The notes beneath the pieces were generated by a model. It did not search any database, was not told where the DNA came from, and saw only the letters and a list, made by a program, of their open reading frames with translations. From Sulfurimonas sp. (GTDB lineage: Bacteria; Campylobacterota; Campylobacteria; Campylobacterales; Sulfurimonadaceae), in assembly GCF_029027585.1 (NCBI RefSeq), contig NZ_CP093397.1, positions 1,911,405-1,975,404 on the forward strand: a stretch of 64,000 bases of DNA, written 5' to 3'. How positions within the stretch are numbered: position 1 is the first letter of the stretch; every line of letters begins with the position of its first letter. The translations under genes were made by a program, and so were the position numbers. Shown here in pieces: positions 28,503 to 37,760 of this stretch.

Positions 28503-29006
28503 TTAGTTACTCTCTAAAACTTCTATGCTATTGATAGCATCTTGATCTTCTACGCTATCTAAAACTGCAAAACTTTCAGCGTCATCTTCATCAATCGCAC
28601 CAAAAACAGTGTGAACACCATCTAAATGTGGTGTTGGAACAAAAGTTATGAAAAACTGACTTCCACCTGTGTTTGGTCCTGCGTGAGCCATAGATAGTGT
28701 TCCTTTTGTGTGCTTAGATGTGTTTTGTGCTGTTTCGCACTCTATCGCCCAGTCTGGTCCACCCATTCCGCTTCCTTGTGGACAACCACCTTGAGCCATA
28801 AAACCGGGGATAACACGATGAAAAATAAGGTCATTATAAAAACCTGTGTTTGCTAAATGTGCAAAGTTTGCAACAGTATTTGGAGTTTGCTCTGGAAAAA
28901 GTTTTAACCAGATAATACCCTTACTTGTAGTTACTTTTGCCCATTGAAGTTTTGCTAACTCATCAGCACTCAAATCGTATTTTTTTAACTCAGTTGTTCC
29001 AAACAT
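28503..29006 (-). CDS. Cyclophilin-type peptidyl-prolyl cis-trans isomerase
   Basis: 167 residues without signal peptide, so cytoplasmic. FHRVIPGFMAQGGCPQGSG carries the catalytic arginine, GTLSMAHAGPNTGGSQFFI the conserved core, and PHLDGVHTVFGAI the C-terminal block, all diagnostic of PpiB-type cyclophilins. It speeds proline isomerisation during folding. It is divergent from the histidine kinase gene at 29073. Confidence 0.93.
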   Translation of the reverse strand: MFGTTELKKYDLSADELAKLQWAKVTTSKGIIWLKLFPEQTPNTVANFAHLANTGFYNDLIFHRVIPGFMAQGGCPQGSGMGGPDWAIECETAQNTSKHTKGTLSMAHAGPNTGGSQFFITFVPTPHLDGVHTVFGAIDEDDAESFAVLDSVEDQDAINSIEVLESN

Positions 29007-29060
29007 TTTATACCTTTAAATTTTAGTGATGCAATTATAGTTAAATTTTATAAATCTTAG

Positions 29061-29072
29061 TATAATGGTAGC
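29061..29072 (+). promoter_or_regulatory. -10 element immediately before the histidine kinase gene
   Basis: TATAAT at 29061-29066 ends six bases before the ATG at 29073. Transcription would therefore start at or next to the initiation codon, which suggests a leaderless or nearly leaderless mRNA. No Shine-Dalgarno sequence is convincing. The -35 region is poor, so confidence is moderate. Confidence 0.4.
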
Positions 29073-30290
29073 ATGAGATTAAGTTCAGTTTATGCAAATG
29101 TAACAACAAGACAAGCAAATGTTTTTACTATTACAATTATGTTTTTCTTTAGTACGATTTTTGTTGGTTTGCTAACTGCTGAAATGTATGAAGACTATGA
29201 AATCGCACTAGAACAGAGTTATATAGTAGATGGAAACCTATTATCTCAAGAAGATATTTTAGAGCAAAAACATAAAAAATTAAAAACATTAATGATAAAA
29301 ACTGTTTTAGTTGTTGTAACCCTTTCTTTCATACTTTTTGCACTTTTTTTAGGATTAAATAACCTTTTTAATAAACTCTTAAATAAAGATACCCAAACTT
29401 TTTTGGACTTCTTTGAACAAGCTGCCCATAATGACCAAGTAATAAACCCAGATGCTATATTTTTTAAAGATTTTAAAGTCATGGTTGGTTATGCAAACAA
29501 AATGGTTGAGAAGATTAACGCACAAAAGTATGCACTTCAAGATATGAATACGAGTTTAGAAGATAGAGTTCAAACAAAAACTGCTGATTTGTTACGCATA
29601 AATAAAAACCTAGAAGAAGAGAAGAAGTTTTCTCAAGATTTGGTAAAATCACATAAAGAGTTTTTAAGATATACTGTTCATGAAACAAACACGCCACTAA
29701 GCGTGATTTTAACTTCCATAGAACTTTATGTGATGAAGCATCCAAAAGATAGACAACTATCAAAGATAGAAGCAGCAGTTAAAAATATTTTTAATATTTA
29801 TGATGATTTGAGTTACTTAGTTAAAAAAGATCAAATAGAATACCCAAAAATTGTTATCAATTTTCATGATTATATTAGCTCACGCATTGATTTTTTTAGT
29901 GAAGTTGCTGGGCATTCAAGAGTTGAGTTTAATTATATTACAGATGCGCCAGATGCACACATCTATTTTAATGGTACAAAACTTCAACGCATAGTTGACA
30001 ACACAATCACAAATGCTATAAAATACACACTTCCAAATGAAATAGTTTATGTAAGGCTAGTTCAAGTTGGAGCATACCTTGATTTTTCTATGAGTTCAAA
30101 ATCAAAAATCATCAAAGATACTTCAAGGGTGTTTGATGAGTACTATCAAGAAGAAAAAACAAATAGTGGTTTTGGTATAGGACTTAGACTTATTAGAACT
30201 ATTTGCGATGAAGAAAAGGTGGAAATATCTTTGTCTTCAAGTGATGCTAGCACTATATTTAAGTACAGATTTAAAATGATGGGAGAGTAA
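29073..30290 (+). CDS. Sensor histidine kinase
   Basis: 405 residues. Two membrane helices (FTITIMFFFSTIFVGLLTAE near 18-40 and KTVLVVVTLSFILFALFLGL near 74-97) enclose a short ~35-residue periplasmic loop. A long coiled coil follows (NTSLEDRVQTKTADLLRINK). The phospho-acceptor block is VHETNTPLSVILTSIE with histidine near 202; N-box DNTITNAIKY and G-box GFGIGLRLIRTI complete the kinase. The small sensor loop suggests membrane or cytoplasmic signal sensing. It is followed without gap by its response regulator and then by a porin gene carrying regulator-like repeats. Confidence 0.9.
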   Translation: MRLSSVYANVTTRQANVFTITIMFFFSTIFVGLLTAEMYEDYEIALEQSYIVDGNLLSQEDILEQKHKKLKTLMIKTVLVVVTLSFILFALFLGLNNLFNKLLNKDTQTFLDFFEQAAHNDQVINPDAIFFKDFKVMVGYANKMVEKINAQKYALQDMNTSLEDRVQTKTADLLRINKNLEEEKKFSQDLVKSHKEFLRYTVHETNTPLSVILTSIELYVMKHPKDRQLSKIEAAVKNIFNIYDDLSYLVKKDQIEYPKIVINFHDYISSRIDFFSEVAGHSRVEFNYITDAPDAHIYFNGTKLQRIVDNTITNAIKYTLPNEIVYVRLVQVGAYLDFSMSSKSKIIKDTSRVFDEYYQEEKTNSGFGIGLRLIRTICDEEKVEISLSSSDASTIFKYRFKMMGE

Positions 30291-30947
30291 TTGAAAATAC
30301 TACTTTTAGAAGATGAGATAATGTTAAATGAATCCATCTGTGAATACCTAGATGCTGTTGGACACCAGATGCATAGTTTTTTAGATGGGCTAGATGCTTT
30401 AGAGTCCATAAAAGAAAACTCATATGATTTACTTATACTAGATATCAATGTTCCTGGCATTGATGGGCTTAGTTTTTTAGAACAACTTCATAAACTTAAA
30501 ATCCATGTTCCTTCTATATATATAAGTGCTTTAGTAGATATAGAAGATATTTCAAGAGCTTACAATCTTGGCTGCTATGATTACTTAAAAAAACCATTTC
30601 ATTTAAAAGAGTTAACTCTTCGCATCGATAGAGTAAAAGTAGATAAAGAAACTCCTAGGGTGCATCTTAGACTCTCAGCAAATTATAGTTATGACCAAGA
30701 GCATAGTTTACTTCTTTTTAACAACGAACCTCAAGTCCTAACCAAAAAACAATCACAAATCATAGACCTTCTTGCAAGAAACAGAGGCATGGTAGTTGAT
30801 TTTGAACAGTTTCGCATCTATGTTTGGGATGAAAACATCATAGACAACGCTACCATAAGAGCAGAAATAAACAGACTCAAAAAGTTTTTACAAGAAGATG
30901 TACTGGTCAATGTCCGTGGTATGGGGTATATGATAGATAAGCCTTAG
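30291..30947 (+). CDS. OmpR/PhoB-type response regulator
   Basis: 218 residues from a TTG start directly after the kinase stop. The receiver domain has the acidic pair LLEDE, the phospho-acceptor LLILDINVPGIDG (aspartate near 53) and lysine in YLKKPFHLKEL. The C-terminal ~95 residues form the winged-helix DNA-binding domain (LTKKQSQIIDLLARNRGMVV, IRAEINRLKKFL, VRGMGYMID). Such regulators bind direct repeats spaced 11 bp; two sets are present in the next intergenic region, which makes the porin and perhaps its own operon likely targets. Confidence 0.92.
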   Translation: MKILLLEDEIMLNESICEYLDAVGHQMHSFLDGLDALESIKENSYDLLILDINVPGIDGLSFLEQLHKLKIHVPSIYISALVDIEDISRAYNLGCYDYLKKPFHLKELTLRIDRVKVDKETPRVHLRLSANYSYDQEHSLLLFNNEPQVLTKKQSQIIDLLARNRGMVVDFEQFRIYVWDENIIDNATIRAEINRLKKFLQEDVLVNVRGMGYMIDKP

Positions 30948-30982
30948 TTTAAAAAAGATTTGAGTTCATGATAGCTTAAATT

Positions 30983-31072
30983 ATGTTACCAAAATGTTAC
31001 TTTTCTTCCCAAACAACCGAAAAATAGATACTTTTGCCTAAAATAGCAATTTTGCTATGTTAATGCTATGTT
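30983..31072 (+). promoter_or_regulatory. Porin upstream region with two pairs of 11-bp-spaced direct repeats
   Basis: ATGTTAC occurs at 30983-30989 and 30994-31000. TGCTATGTT occurs at 31053-31061 and 31064-31072. Both pairs are spaced by exactly one helical turn (11 bp), the arrangement bound by OmpR/PhoB-class regulators. The response regulator gene ends only 36 bp upstream of the first pair, and the porin starts at 31118. Confidence 0.5.
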
Positions 31073-31117
31073 TGTCTTTTAGTATTTGAGAGTAAATTCA
31101 TTTCAAAAGGGAAATAT

Positions 31118-32524
31118 ATGAAGAAAAATATCGTATTAAGTGCAGTAGTTGTTGCACTATTAGGTTCAGTTAGCGCTATATCAGCAGATGATGCTTTAAG
31201 CACAATGTTTAAAGATGGAAAAGCAAGTGGTCAAATCAGAGAGTTTAGTATCGCTAGATATACTAAATGGAACGAAGGTACTGGTTCATTAGTAGATGCA
31301 GATAATATCTCACATGCTCTTGGTGGTAAGTTGAAGTTTGAAACTGCTGACTATAAAGGTTTAAGTTTTGGTACTGCACTTTATACAACTAACCGTATAG
31401 GTGGAGAATCTGATACGAGTACTGACAAAACTAAAGGACCAAATAACACAGTATTAAATGCTGATGCTGATGGTTATTCTATCTTAGGTGAAGCATATTT
31501 AAAATATACTTATGGTAAAACAACATTTACTGCTGGTCGTCAAAAAATCAATAACCCATTAATGGGTGCTGATGATGTTAGAATGATTCCAAATCTATAT
31601 ACTTCTTATAACTTAACTAACACAAGTTTAGATGGAGTTAAATTTAATTTAAATCATACTACTGAAATGGCAAATGGTACTTTCTCTAATGCTTATGGTG
31701 CTGGTGGTTCTATCATTGGTGCAACTGCTGGTTATACTGCTGTATCAAGTTTCCGTCCTGGAGATTTCCATAACTTTGGTGATTATGCTGTTGGTGAAGA
31801 AACTGCAGGTATTACTACTTTAGGTGTTACTTATACAGGTGTTAAAGGTCTTAAGATTCAACTTTGGGACTATATCTCTCATGATATCTCAAACACTATT
31901 TATGGTGATGTTTCTTATAAAATGAAAACTGGTTCAATTTCTCCATTTGTAGCAGCTCAGTTTATCAAACAAAGTGATGCTGGTAAGAAGTTACTTAAAA
32001 ATGCTGCATTTAGTACTAATGGTAAACTACAAGGTATGTATTATGGTCTTAAAGCTGGACTTTCTGTTTCTGGTTTTACAACTTACTTAGCATACTCTTC
32101 TACAAGTGCTAACAGTGATTCAGATTTAGTAAATGAAGGTTCTGCAACTAATGCAATCGTTCTAATGTCAGGTGGTTACCCTATATATACTCAAGGTATG
32201 GTTACTCGTCACATGACATTTGCTGGTTCAAAAGCAATGAAATTTGTTCTTGCATATAGTTTCAAAAAAATGGGTCCAGATTTAAAAGTTGTTGGTTATT
32301 ATATTAAAACTGATTTAGATAAAAACAATGGTTACTATAATAATACAGTAAAAGTTATTGATAGCACAACTGAAAAAGGTTTTGATATTATCTATAACAC
32401 AAGTTTTGCTAAAAACTTACAACTTCGTCTTCGTGGAAACTATGTAACTGATTGGAGTGACAAAACTACGGGTGAAACTCGTGATTGGTCTGAGTACAGA
32501 TTCATAGCTAACTACACTTTCTAG
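31118..32524 (+). CDS. Outer-membrane porin, OprD/Campylobacterota major porin type
   Basis: 468 residues. A clear Sec signal (VVVALLGSVSAISADDA, cleavage near 23) is followed by ASGQIREFSIARYTKW and repeated short amphipathic strands, ending in WSEYRFIANYTF with the terminal phenylalanine needed for barrel assembly. AYLKYTYGKTTFTAGRQKIN resembles the OprD family. Codon use is more regular and glycine/threonine-rich than in the neighbours, consistent with high expression. Substrate is unknown; the acetate operon downstream makes small organic acids an attractive guess. It is followed by two strong hairpins. Confidence 0.85.
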   Translation: MKKNIVLSAVVVALLGSVSAISADDALSTMFKDGKASGQIREFSIARYTKWNEGTGSLVDADNISHALGGKLKFETADYKGLSFGTALYTTNRIGGESDTSTDKTKGPNNTVLNADADGYSILGEAYLKYTYGKTTFTAGRQKINNPLMGADDVRMIPNLYTSYNLTNTSLDGVKFNLNHTTEMANGTFSNAYGAGGSIIGATAGYTAVSSFRPGDFHNFGDYAVGEETAGITTLGVTYTGVKGLKIQLWDYISHDISNTIYGDVSYKMKTGSISPFVAAQFIKQSDAGKKLLKNAAFSTNGKLQGMYYGLKAGLSVSGFTTYLAYSSTSANSDSDLVNEGSATNAIVLMSGGYPIYTQGMVTRHMTFAGSKAMKFVLAYSFKKMGPDLKVVGYYIKTDLDKNNGYYNNTVKVIDSTTEKGFDIIYNTSFAKNLQLRLRGNYVTDWSDKTTGETRDWSEYRFIANYTF

Positions 32525-32544
32525 AAAACTCTAGAATTTTATAT

Positions 32545-32581
32545 CTCTTAAAGAATAGCTTCATATCTATTCTTTAAAGAG
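32545..32581 (+). terminator. Long hairpin after the porin gene
   Basis: CTCTTAAAGAATAG at 32545-32558 pairs with CTATTCTTTAAAGAG at 32567-32581 with one bulged base: a 14-bp stem and an 8-base loop about 20 bp after the porin stop. No long T-run follows. It probably ends or stabilises the abundant porin message. Confidence 0.6.
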
Positions 32582-32604
32582 TTGAATATCCTGTTTTATT
32601 CTTT

Positions 32605-32626
32605 GAGTGCTTTTAATTAAGCACTC
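32605..32626 (+). terminator. Second hairpin between porin and acetate operon
   Basis: GAGTGCTT / AAGCACTC form a perfect 8-bp stem with TTAATT in the loop. It may be a back-up terminator or part of the leader of the acetate-uptake operon, which starts about 43 bp further on. Confidence 0.4.
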
Positions 32627-32668
32627 AGATGATAAAATATAAACTTATCATTGATGCGAGGAAATACT

Positions 32669-32974
32669 GTGAATCAAAAACTAGTTGACAAGATAAAGAA
32701 TAATGTTCATTATCAAGAACTAGTATCTAAAAGAACTAGCTTTTCTATAAAACTCTCCGTTTCTATGCTTTTAGTTTATTTTGCTTTTATTACTATTATC
32801 GCATTTTTTCCATCATTTTTAGCAACACCCATTTCTAGCGACTCTGTTACAACTATTGGTATTCCTGTTGGTATCTTTGTCATCGTTTTTGCTTTTGTCT
32901 TAACTGGCATCTATACTTTAAGAGCAAACTCTGAGTTTGATGATTTAACAAATAAAATCAAGCAAGCCTTATAA
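32669..32974 (+). CDS. DUF485 membrane protein (ActP partner)
   Basis: About 101 residues from the GTG at 32669, chosen because GAGG lies 8 bases upstream; an in-frame TTG at 32651 would add six residues. Two membrane helices: LSVSMLLVYFAFITIIAFF and IPVGIFVIVFAFVLTGIYTL. The middle and the tail (RANSEFDDLTNKIKQ) match DUF485/YjcH proteins, which are almost always encoded just before the acetate permease ActP. It lies 3 bp upstream of that gene here. Confidence 0.85.
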   Translation: MNQKLVDKIKNNVHYQELVSKRTSFSIKLSVSMLLVYFAFITIIAFFPSFLATPISSDSVTTIGIPVGIFVIVFAFVLTGIYTLRANSEFDDLTNKIKQAL

Positions 32975-32977
32975 AAT

Positions 32978-34543
32978 ATGCATAGTTTAAATCTCTCAGC
33001 GATAGTTATGTTTTTGCTTTTTGTAGCAGGAACTTTAGGCATAACTTATTGGGCTTCAAACAAAACTAAAAGTACAAAAGATTTTTACACTGCAGGTGGA
33101 AAGATTACAGGTTTTCAAAATGGAATGGCAATAGCAGGAGATTATATGTCTGCTGCTTCATTTCTTGGGATATCTGGGCTTGTTTATCTTAAAGGTTATG
33201 ATGGACTTATCTACTCCATAGGTTTTTTAGTTGGCTGGCCTATCATACTTTTTATGATAGCAGAACCACTTAGAAACTTAGGAAAATATACCTTTGGGGA
33301 TGTAGCTTCATACAGACTCTCTCAAACTTCTGTACGAACACTTGTAACAGTTGGCTCCATAGCTACTGTGATACTCTACTTAATAGCACAAATGGTAGGA
33401 GCAGGAAAACTCATAGAGCTCCTTTTTGGTTTAGAGTATGAAGTAGCAGTTATCTTAGTTGGTGTTTTGATGGTGCTTTATGTAACTTTTGGTGGTATGC
33501 TCGCCACTACTTGGGTTCAAATCATAAAAGCTTTTTTACTTCTTTCAGGTGCTACTTTTATGGCTGTAGCTGTTATGGCACATCATGATTTCAACTTTGG
33601 TTCTTTGTTTGCTCACGCTGTTGAGTTAAAAGGAGAGGCTATCATGAGCCCTGGAGGACTTGTGTCTGACCCTATATCTGCTATATCTTTAGCCGTTGCT
33701 TTGATGTTTGGGACTGCTGGTTTACCACATATCCTTATGAGATTTTTTACAGTTAAAGATGCTAAAGAAGCTAGAAAGTCTGTTTTTTACGCAACAGGTT
33801 TCATAGGTTACTTTTATGTGCTAACTTTTATTATTGGATTTGGTGCGATTGTTATGGTTTATCAAAATCCAAATTATCTAGATGCTGTTAGTCAAGCTGT
33901 AAACTCAGGCTTTCCTATACTAGGTGGAAACAATATGGCGGCAATCCACTTAAGTCACGCTGTTGGTGGGGACTTTTTCTTAGGTTTTATCTCTGCGGTT
34001 GCTTTTGCTACTATCTTAGCAGTTGTGTCAGGTTTAACGCTAGCAGGTGCATCCGCAATTAGCCATGACCTTTATGCATCTGTATTCAAATATGGAAAGG
34101 CAAATGACATGACAGAGATAAGAGTTTCAAAATATGCTACTGTTGCTATTGGTGGTGTTGCGATTGTGATGGGTATTATGTTTAAAAATCAAAATATTGC
34201 CTTTGTGGTTGGTCTTGCCTTTGCTATAGCAGCATCTGCAAATTTCCCTATACTTTTCCTTTCAATATACTGGAGAAAACTTACAACAAGAGGAGCTGTT
34301 TTGGGTGGTTCTATTGGTTTAGCTACGGCGGTTTTACTTGTTATACTAGGTCCTATTGTTTGGGTTGATATTTTTGGGAATGCACAAGCTATATTTCCAT
34401 ATAAGTATCCAGCACTTTTTTCTGTAAGTGCTGCCTTTCTCTCTATCTGGTTCTTTTCTATTAGTGATACTTCAGATGAAGCACAAGATGAAAGAATGGC
34501 TTTTGAAGCACAGTTTATCAGAAGTCAAACAGGAATATTATGA
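32978..34543 (+). CDS. actP: Sodium:solute symporter family acetate permease (ActP-like)
   Basis: 521 residues with about 13 membrane helices. Early blocks [20 protein letters not shown] and [20 protein letters not shown], and [15 protein letters not shown] with the Na+-site region, are typical of the SSS family; the ActP subgroup is supported by the upstream DUF485 gene and the downstream acs. It imports acetate or other short carboxylates with sodium or protons. The stop overlaps the next gene by 4 bp. Confidence 0.88.
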   Translation: MHSLNLSAIVMFLLFVAGTLGITYWASNKTKSTKDFYTAGGKITGFQNGMAIAGDYMSAASFLGISGLVYLKGYDGLIYSIGFLVGWPIILFMIAEPLRNLGKYTFGDVASYRLSQTSVRTLVTVGSIATVILYLIAQMVGAGKLIELLFGLEYEVAVILVGVLMVLYVTFGGMLATTWVQIIKAFLLLSGATFMAVAVMAHHDFNFGSLFAHAVELKGEAIMSPGGLVSDPISAISLAVALMFGTAGLPHILMRFFTVKDAKEARKSVFYATGFIGYFYVLTFIIGFGAIVMVYQNPNYLDAVSQAVNSGFPILGGNNMAAIHLSHAVGGDFFLGFISAVAFATILAVVSGLTLAGASAISHDLYASVFKYGKANDMTEIRVSKYATVAIGGVAIVMGIMFKNQNIAFVVGLAFAIAASANFPILFLSIYWRKLTTRGAVLGGSIGLATAVLLVILGPIVWVDIFGNAQAIFPYKYPALFSVSAAFLSIWFFSISDTSDEAQDERMAFEAQFIRSQTGIL

Positions 34544-35205
34544 GCATACTTGATCAAAGAAAACTAGTTGAATCTATCCGTCCTTTTGACACACTTAACT
34601 CAAATGAGTTAGATAATTTGATGACAAAGATAGATATAGCGTATTATCCAATTGGAACGCTACTTATGTCTAAAAAACTTCCTTCTATAGCTTTTTATAT
34701 CATTATAAAAGGTTGTGTCACTGAGTATATTGACGATGAAGTTCACAATGTTTACTCACCAGGAGATAGTTTTGATGCAGATGCTCTCATATACTCAAAA
34801 TGTGAAGGTAAGTTTGTGGTAGATAATGACCTTATCTGTTATGAGATACAAAAATATGACTTTTTAGAGCTTATGCAGTGTAAAAAAGTGCAAAGTTATT
34901 TTTTACAAGATTTAGTAACAAGACATAATAATTCAAAAGATGATTATTTAAGCTTAAAAGTGTCTGATATAGTTTCGTATAAAGTTTGTATGACTGAAAA
35001 AGATAGAACAATATATGAAGCATTAGTTAAACAAAAAGAGATAGTAAGTATAGATGCCGATGATTTTTTATTTAATGCGCTTCTTATAATGGTAAATAAT
35101 GCAACAAATAGAGTTGTAGTAACAAAAGATGGAAAGATTGTGGATATCTTAGAACAGTTAGATTTACTTAGTTACTTTTCAAATAACTCACATGTGGGAG
35201 CATAA
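34540..35205 (+). CDS. Cyclic-nucleotide-binding-like and CBS domain regulator
   Basis: 221 residues. The N-terminal ~120 residues look like a cNMP-binding beta-roll ([36 protein letters not shown]). The C-terminal part carries CBS-type segments ([40 protein letters not shown]). In many proteobacteria the equivalent protein (fused to a DUF294 nucleotidyltransferase-like region) is encoded with ActP and a DnaQ-like exonuclease; here the nucleotidyltransferase part is absent. A sensor of adenylate or acetate state is plausible but unproven. Confidence 0.7.
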   Translation: MSILDQRKLVESIRPFDTLNSNELDNLMTKIDIAYYPIGTLLMSKKLPSIAFYIIIKGCVTEYIDDEVHNVYSPGDSFDADALIYSKCEGKFVVDNDLICYEIQKYDFLELMQCKKVQSYFLQDLVTRHNNSKDDYLSLKVSDIVSYKVCMTEKDRTIYEALVKQKEIVSIDADDFLFNALLIMVNNATNRVVVTKDGKIVDILEQLDLLSYFSNNSHVGA

Positions 35206-35207
35206 TA

Positions 35208-35756
35208 TTGTCTTTTTTTTCCGAGTTTAAAACCAAATCAAATCATGCGGGTCTTAAAGAAAGAGAGTACAATTTTTTGTTTGAAAAAGACAAAAGTGAA
35301 GAATTTATTGTTTTTGATACTCAAACCACAGGTTATAATATAAGAAAAGATGATATTTTATCAATAGGAGCAGTAAAAATAAAAGGTAACCGTGTAATAA
35401 CTTCACATACTTTTGAAGCAGTAATAAATGAAGAAAAAACAATAGATGAAGCGGTAAAAGATTTTTTATATTTCATAGGTTCACGCCCTTTAATAGGCTT
35501 CTATCTGGAGTTTGATGTAGCTATGATTAACAAGTATATAAAGAAGAAAATTGGTATAGTTTTACCAAATAAAATGATTGAAGTGTCAGAAATTTATTAT
35601 AATAAGACAATAAAATCTATTCCACAAGGTAATATTGATTTACGATTCGATACAATACTAGGCAGATGTGGTATTCCATATATGGGTGCTCATAATGCTG
35701 TTAACGATGCAATAATGATGGCAATGATATATTTAAAATTAACAAAGGAAAGATAG
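35208..35756 (+). CDS. DnaQ-like (DEDD) 3'-5' exonuclease
   Basis: 182 residues, start TTG after the preceding stop. FIVFDTQTTGYNIRKDDILSIG corresponds to ExoI, but the usual D-x-E reads D-T-Q, so one metal ligand is replaced. IGFYLEFDVAMINKYI is ExoII and GAHNAVNDAIMMAMIYLKL ExoIII, with H-x-x-x-D-A of the DEDDh class. The Q substitution makes full nuclease activity doubtful. It lies inside the acetate operon between the cNMP/CBS gene and acs, an association seen in other proteobacteria but unexplained. Confidence 0.75.
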   Translation: MSFFSEFKTKSNHAGLKEREYNFLFEKDKSEEFIVFDTQTTGYNIRKDDILSIGAVKIKGNRVITSHTFEAVINEEKTIDEAVKDFLYFIGSRPLIGFYLEFDVAMINKYIKKKIGIVLPNKMIEVSEIYYNKTIKSIPQGNIDLRFDTILGRCGIPYMGAHNAVNDAIMMAMIYLKLTKER

Positions 35757-37706
35757 ATGTCAGAAAAACAAGTTTTTAAACCAAACAAAGAGTTTGCAAA
35801 AAATGCACTCATTAAAAATATGTGTGAATACCAAGATTTACAGGATTGGGCTACTGAAGATTATGAAGGCTTTTGGGGAAGCTATGGTAAAGAAAAACTG
35901 GATTGGATGGAACCATTTACAAAAGTAATGGACGATTCAAACTTTCCGTTTGTTAATTGGTTTGAGGGTGGTAAACTAAATGTTTCTTCTCAGTGTATTG
36001 ACCGTCATTTAGATACTAAAAAGAACAAAGCAGCTATTATTTTTGAAGGTGACCGTGGAGATAAGCAAATAGTTACTTATCTTGAACTTTACTATAATGT
36101 AAATAAATTTGCTAATTTACTAAAAAATAAGTTTGATGTTAAAAAAGGTGATAGAGTTATCATCTATATGCCAATGATTCCAGAAGCTGCTTATGCTATG
36201 CTTGCTTGTGCTAGACTTGGTGCTATTCACTCTGTAATTTTTGGTGGTTTCTCTGCTGAAGCTATAAAAGATAGAGTTAAAGATGCAGATGCTAAAATTA
36301 TTATCACAGCGGATGGAGCATTTCGTAAAGATAAGCCTTATATGCTTAAGCCAGTTGTTGATAAGGCACTAGAAGGTGCAACACCTGTTAAAAAAGTTCT
36401 AGTTGTTCAAAGAAACTTTGAAGATGTAGAGTGGGTAGCGGGAAGAGATTACTCTTATAACGAACTTATTGATTTAGAAAGTTCTCACTGTGACCCTGAA
36501 CCTATGGATAGTGAAGATCCACTCTTCTTACTTTATACATCAGGTTCGACAGGAAAACCAAAAGGTGTTCAACATAATTCAGCTGGTTATATACTTTGGG
36601 CTCAAATGACTATGGAATGGGTTTTCGATGTTAAAGAAAACGATACTTACTGGTGTACTGCTGATGTTGGTTGGATTACAGGTCATACATACATAGTTTA
36701 TGGACCACTTGCAATGGGTGCGACAACAGTAATGTTTGAAGGTGTCCCAACTTATCCAGATGCTGGTCGTCCTTGGAAAATGGTTGAAGAGTATAGAATT
36801 AACCAATTTTACACTGCACCTACTGCTATTCGTGTACTTCATAAAATGGGTGAAGATGAGCCAGGAAAATATGACTTATCATCTCTAAAAGTTTTAGGAA
36901 CAGTTGGTGAGCCTATTGACCCTCCAGCATGGAAATGGTACTATGAAGCAGTTGGAAATAATAACTGTGCCATCGTTGATACTTACTGGCAAACTGAAAC
37001 AGGTGGACATGTTATATCTCCACTTCCAGGTGCAACTCCTATTAAACCAGGTTGTGCTACATTCCCACTTCCAGGAATCATGGCAGAAATCTTAGATGAT
37101 GAAGGCAATAAAGCTCCAGTTGGAGAAAAAGGTCTTATGTGTATAACTCGTCCATGGCCAGCGATGATTCGTGGTGTTTGGGGAGATAAAGAAAGATTTA
37201 TAAAAGCATACTTTGGTGATGTTAAAAAAGATGGTAAACCAGTTTACTTTACAGGTGATGGTGCTGTTTATGATGATGATGGATATATCACTATAACAGG
37301 TCGTACGGATGATGTTATCAATGTTTCTGGACACAGAATGGGAACTGCTGAAGTTGAAGCGGCTATCAAAAAACATGATAATGTAGCAGAAGTTGCAGTA
37401 GTTGGTAAACCACATCCACTTAAAGGTGAAGGTATTTTTGCTTATATTCTTTTAAAAGAAGATGACGGTGTAGCTGATGAGCTTGAAGAAATGAAAGCTA
37501 TCAATGCAATCATTAAAATAGAGATAGGTAATATTGCTCTTTGTGATGATATGGTTTTTGTTCCAGGACTTCCTAAAACTCGTTCAGGTAAAATTATGAG
37601 AAGAATCCTTCGTTCAATCGCAAAAGGTGAAGAAATTACTCAAGATATCTCAACACTTGAAGATCCAGGTGTAGTTGATACAATAAATAAGATGGTTAAC
37701 TCCTAG
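35757..37706 (+). CDS. acs: Acetyl-CoA synthetase
   Basis: 649 residues, standard length. The adenylation P-loop [14 protein letters not shown] is near residue 260, [11 protein letters not shown] near 409, and the C-terminal hinge/lysine region [14 protein letters not shown] near 620 holds the lysine acetylated in known Acs enzymes. [14 protein letters not shown] and [16 protein letters not shown] are also Acs-specific. It activates acetate to acetyl-CoA via acetyl-AMP. Together with ActP it forms an acetate assimilation operon, starting one base after the exonuclease stop. Confidence 0.96.
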   Translation: MSEKQVFKPNKEFAKNALIKNMCEYQDLQDWATEDYEGFWGSYGKEKLDWMEPFTKVMDDSNFPFVNWFEGGKLNVSSQCIDRHLDTKKNKAAIIFEGDRGDKQIVTYLELYYNVNKFANLLKNKFDVKKGDRVIIYMPMIPEAAYAMLACARLGAIHSVIFGGFSAEAIKDRVKDADAKIIITADGAFRKDKPYMLKPVVDKALEGATPVKKVLVVQRNFEDVEWVAGRDYSYNELIDLESSHCDPEPMDSEDPLFLLYTSGSTGKPKGVQHNSAGYILWAQMTMEWVFDVKENDTYWCTADVGWITGHTYIVYGPLAMGATTVMFEGVPTYPDAGRPWKMVEEYRINQFYTAPTAIRVLHKMGEDEPGKYDLSSLKVLGTVGEPIDPPAWKWYYEAVGNNNCAIVDTYWQTETGGHVISPLPGATPIKPGCATFPLPGIMAEILDDEGNKAPVGEKGLMCITRPWPAMIRGVWGDKERFIKAYFGDVKKDGKPVYFTGDGAVYDDDGYITITGRTDDVINVSGHRMGTAEVEAAIKKHDNVAEVAVVGKPHPLKGEGIFAYILLKEDDGVADELEEMKAINAIIKIEIGNIALCDDMVFVPGLPKTRSGKIMRRILRSIAKGEEITQDISTLEDPGVVDTINKMVNS

Positions 37707-37718
37707 TACAAAAATGTT

Positions 37719-37760
37719 ATAATTCCATCACTTTAATATAAAGAGATATGATGGAATTAT
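37719..37760 (+). promoter_or_regulatory. 12-bp perfect inverted repeat that covers the pyrF start codon
   Basis: ATAATTCCATCA (37719-37730) and TGATGGAATTAT (37749-37760) are perfectly complementary, with an 18-base loop containing the likely ribosome-binding site (AAAGAGA). The second arm includes most of the start codon at 37748. In a transcript reading through from acs this would fold into a hairpin and hide the start. A TATAAT at 37718-37723 overlaps the first arm, so transcripts from that local promoter would lack the first arm. Confidence 0.5.

Noticed and set aside
36579-37415. Minus-strand frames opposite acs
   Set aside because: Shadows of the conserved acs coding sequence with Ser/Thr/Asn/Ile-rich, non-protein-like composition.
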